From Theobroma cacao (lineage: Eukaryota > Streptophyta > Magnoliopsida > Malvales > Malvaceae), in NCBI RefSeq assembly GCF_000208745.1, contig NC_030858.1:35478369-35542368 (forward strand): a DNA stretch of 64,000 nt, given 5' to 3'. Shown piece after piece: positions 61,211 to 64,000 of the stretch. A model generated the notes under the pieces. That model did no database searches and was not told the origin of the DNA. It saw nothing but the letters and a program-made list of their open reading frames with translations. The number at the start of each line of letters is the position of its first letter. Position 1 is the stretch's first letter. A program made the position numbers and the translations under genes.

Positions 61211-62978
61211 TGCACGCAAAGGGAAAACTAAAAGAGAGAGATCCAAAAGTAATGAGAAAGAAAAGTTTTTGAAGTTGTCACAAGTTGGCAGTTTAAAAGC
61301 ATTGTGAAATGAAGGGTGAGGGAAGCAAACAGAGAGCGAGATTCCAGGAATGTAAGAATTTGAATAATGGATTTTGGAACAAGTCCCGAGGTTTTCCAAA
61401 GTCAAATGTTGTCTGAATCTAGCCATTAAAACTGAGCAAACAACTGAATTGAGAATGGATTTATTTGTTGATGGTGAAGCCTTGAAGGTGTTGCTGACTG
61501 GGTGCTGTTTTGAATCTTCTGATCTGTTTGCGCGGAATACATGCCCTGCTTTTGGCACTACAATGGAGGTGGGTCGGGTTCCCGGAGTCTCCAATTTGAA
61601 GCCCAATAAAGTTGAGCTTTGAATGCTTGATACTTCCTAAAAGACCCAAAGCGCAGTTTAGTTATGGGCCCATTGAGCTCAGGACGGCCCAAAATAATCC
61701 CATTCAGGAGCTCGAACTTTGCTCAAAGTTGTAACTGAGTTCGGCATCTTCTTTGTTTTTCCATGTCTCCAGGTCTACTTCAAAAAACTTATTTGGAGGC
61801 AATCTTCTCTAGGAAACTTTCATGGGGTCCAGGTGAACTGATTAATGTTTCCCTTTATTATAGAACATTGCCCTAAGTGTAGGACCAAGGAAGGAAAGGA
61901 CTACAGGGTGCAGGTGCTGGGCCATTTATTCACCAACTTTTGCAGGAAGACGTAGAAACAGGAACTGACATTTTGTTACTACCGCAGCTGTTTCTGCCAG
62001 GGAAATGGGTCTTGTCTTTCAACTAGCACCGAGTCGATCATCAGATTTGAAGGACTGGGAAAGAAGAATTACACCGGTTTAACTTGGTGATAAAAGTAAA
62101 GCAATCCATTGGGGGTTTAAGTTTTGTGGAATGAAACAAGTTTATGAAGTTTGTCCATGGAGTTCTTTCGGGATGTGATATCTTAAACATCAATTCTCAA
62201 TTTCAGTTGTCATTTCAACTCCGCATAACATGAATTCTCAACTCAACTCAGCCTGAGATCATGTGTAAGAAGATTTCAAGTACAACTCTATATTCATCTT
62301 ATTTGAGAAGAATGTTTGTCAACATAAATTTATTTTGATAATTGGGTCCTTGGAATGAATGCGCTTCAGAGTTTTCATCCTAACTACGTTAACAAAAGGA
62401 ATTTTTATTTGGAAAGAATTTGCCCTGCAGAAAACCTTGTAAGGCTGCAGAAGAGAAGCATATTCAGAAAGTACATTTACATTAGCAAGTTTGTGTATCA
62501 GATGGAGCAGCCTTGGTTCTGAGTTGAGTTCACTCTTTCAAATTTATAACAAAATGGCAAAATAAATAGACTGTAAACTTGAAATTAGATCTAACATCAT
62601 TCAAAACTGACTTATATAAATACAAAAAGAGAGAGAAAAAGAGCTACTAATCTGATCCAAACAGAAGATTTACATCACATTCTCTGATACACAAGTTATC
62701 CTAATTAACACAGCAGACATATTCTATCATAGCATCACAGCACTCCACATCATTTGGTTAATTTTGGCTGTAACCCTTTCTTGTTTTTGGGTCCAAGCAG
62801 AAGAGGTAAAAACCTGTCAAAAAATCATGCGTCATCAACATCACAAACACATATGCAGGTGACAAAATTTTCACAATCTCAATATAATTAAATAAGATGA
62901 AAAAGTGAAAAGAAAAGAAAAGAAAATCAGGGTTAAGACAAAAGAGGAGAAAGAAATTACATACATACACTCTCACAC
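61211..62978. other. GONST2 promoter and zinc-finger 3' flank
   Basis: Region between the start of GONST2 transcription and the stop codon of the zinc-finger gene. The open frame at 61205-61606 begins with TTG and has no recognisable motif. No gene is supported. Confidence 0.5.
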
Positions 62979-64000
62979 TCAAACAGTGTACACAATCACA
63001 AAGCAAGGAAGCACAGCCCTTGGATTGAAAACCAACAACTCTTCCTCGTCTACATTGGTATGTGCCCCACTCCCTCCTCCCCTCCCTATCACCGAATCAA
63101 ACCCACCATCCTCCTTGTCTATTTCTTCCCCTTCCGATCCGACCCGACCCGCCACGACCCTGCAGACCAGCATGGCCCGTTTCACGTTCATGAACTTGAA
63201 TTCTTCCTCGACATCCTCAGGGATCGCCACGTGTGCTCTCCAGCTCGTAGATAGCGTGGGGATTCCGTCCATTTTGGGTGAGAAACCGGACTTAATTATC
63301 CCACAGATGCTACAATACTGTTGATTGCAAATGCTGGAACTCCCATTAAGTCCCAAATCACACATGAAAGTTGAACAGTAAAATCTCAACAGCTCGTTCC
63401 CATCAGCGATGCATCTCTCGTATCGTCTTCCTATACCGTTTCTTGCGGCTTTGGCTTTGACAAGCTCTCTGTACTCTTCGAACCTTGCCAGAATCTTCGG
63501 GCTGTTATGGATCTTTAAAATACGGTGGATTTCAGGGTTCTTAACTTTGTCTGTCCAACCTGTTTTGAATATGATCCGAACTATGTTCTTGCCCGAATCG
63601 CCATCAATGAGTTCGGATACGGCGTGTTTTGTTGCTTGGTGTTGTTCAAGAAAATGGGGTTTTTGGAAAATCTCACCGCAAGCTGTGCATGGGAAGATAT
63701 CGTTACGTAGAGGGAAAAACTGGTTGTCGGATGAGATGTCGGATTCTGGACAAGACCCGGATGTTTTTTCATGACGTGTAGGAGGACTCTCGGATAAATG
63801 AGTTTCAGGTGGGATTATCATGGATACAAGGGATTGTTGGGAGTTTCTTGCGGAGGTTAACGTCGGTGTTGTTGTTGTTGCTGTAGGGTGTGTTTGGATG
63901 GTGTTTTTGCAGTTGGCTTTAGAGGAAGAGAAGATGCGTTTGAGACAAGACCAAGTCGAGGAAAGAGCTTTGTTAGGTTTGAGAGAAGGAGGGGGAAGAG
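62979..64000 (-). CDS. C2H2 zinc-finger family protein, partial (At2g29660-like)
   Basis: The frame runs open from the right edge of the window to a stop at 62979, so the start codon lies outside; at least 339 residues are visible. Although an ATG exists at 63821, in-frame sequence upstream stays open and reads like protein (a TWSCLKRIFSSSK stretch, then a Thr-rich run), so I include it. Seen: one C2H2 finger, CTACGEIFQKPHFLEQHQATKH (C-x2-C-x12-H-x4-H), followed by a long conserved region with NIVRIIFKTGW, ILKIHNSPKILARFEEYRE and a Cys-rich segment (FYCSTFMCDLG, CSICGIIKSGF). It resembles the plant family of At2g29660; function is unknown to me. Single exon in the visible part. Confidence 0.88.
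   Translation of the reverse strand, partial: LPPPSLKPNKALSSTWSCLKRIFSSSKANCKNTIQTHPTATTTTPTLTSARNSQQSLVSMIIPPETHLSESPPTRHEKTSGSCPESDISSDNQFFPLRNDIFPCTACGEIFQKPHFLEQHQATKHAVSELIDGDSGKNIVRIIFKTGWTDKVKNPEIHRILKIHNSPKILARFEEYRELVKAKAARNGIGRRYERCIADGNELLRFYCSTFMCDLGLNGSSSICNQQYCSICGIIKSGFSPKMDGIPTLSTSWRAHVAIPEDVEEEFKFMNVKRAMLVCRVVAGRVGSEGEEIDKEDGGFDSVIGRGGGSGAHTNVDEEELLVFNPRAVLPCFVIVYTV

Noticed and set aside
61205..61606. 133-codon minus-strand frame upstream of GONST2
   Set aside because: It starts with TTG and has no motif; it lies in the probable promoter and leader.
1..64000. CRISPR arrays, bacterial operons or phage modules
   Set aside because: The window is eukaryotic nuclear DNA with introns; no regularly spaced repeats or prokaryotic gene organisation were seen.

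Overview
This window is nuclear DNA of a flowering plant, almost certainly a eudicot and probably a rosid. It has AT-rich intergenic DNA, GT..AG introns and plant-specific families (UGT71 glucosyltransferases, an LRR-XII receptor kinase, plastid anthranilate synthase, an R2R3-MYB, a GONST transporter). I cannot name the species. It has one assembly gap of 805 N (6467-7271). All exon models below were read by eye from frame continuity, GT..AG sites and family knowledge, with no transcript support.

Layout. (1) 1-12.1 kb is a tandem array of a UGT71-type gene on the minus strand. Unit A is 1312-4640 and unit B is 5617-11784, each with an intact 475-residue gene; a gene-less remnant of a third unit lies at 11885-12066. 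Unit B is interrupted by a likely solo LTR (6121-8866). (2) 13.8-17.2 kb, plus strand: an intact two-exon non-RD LRR receptor kinase. (3) 17.5-25.5 kb, minus strand: PH1 (single PH domain), a WrbA/FQR-type quinone reductase and the 11-exon anthranilate synthase alpha subunit. (4) 27.0-28.8 kb, plus strand: ribosomal stalk protein P0 with a divergent C-terminus. (5) 30.6-34.5 kb, minus strand: 16-exon CDC6 with a palindromic E2F site upstream. (6) 34.5-45.5 kb: a long AT-rich gap holding foldback repeats and no gene I can defend. (7) 45.5-47.8 kb, plus strand: a TPR-like gene. (8) 52.7-54.9 kb, plus strand: an R2R3-MYB with an unusual R3 repeat. (9) 57.4-61.2 kb, minus strand: a GONST2-type GDP-sugar transporter. 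(10) 63.0 kb to the right edge, minus strand: a C2H2 zinc-finger gene, cut by the window.

The genes do not form a pathway or operon. The strongest organising theme is conserved gene order. UGT71 cluster, PH1, anthranilate synthase, CDC6, TPR gene and zinc finger follow the order I remember for Arabidopsis At2g29750-At2g29660, while CDC6, TPR gene and GONST2 follow At1g07270-At1g07290, the sister segment. The receptor kinase, quinone reductase, P0 and MYB appear as extra genes relative to those segments. I found no clearly unprecedented system. The most notable items are the expanding and decaying UGT array, the divergent P0 tail, the CDC6 promoter site, and several foldback transposon families.
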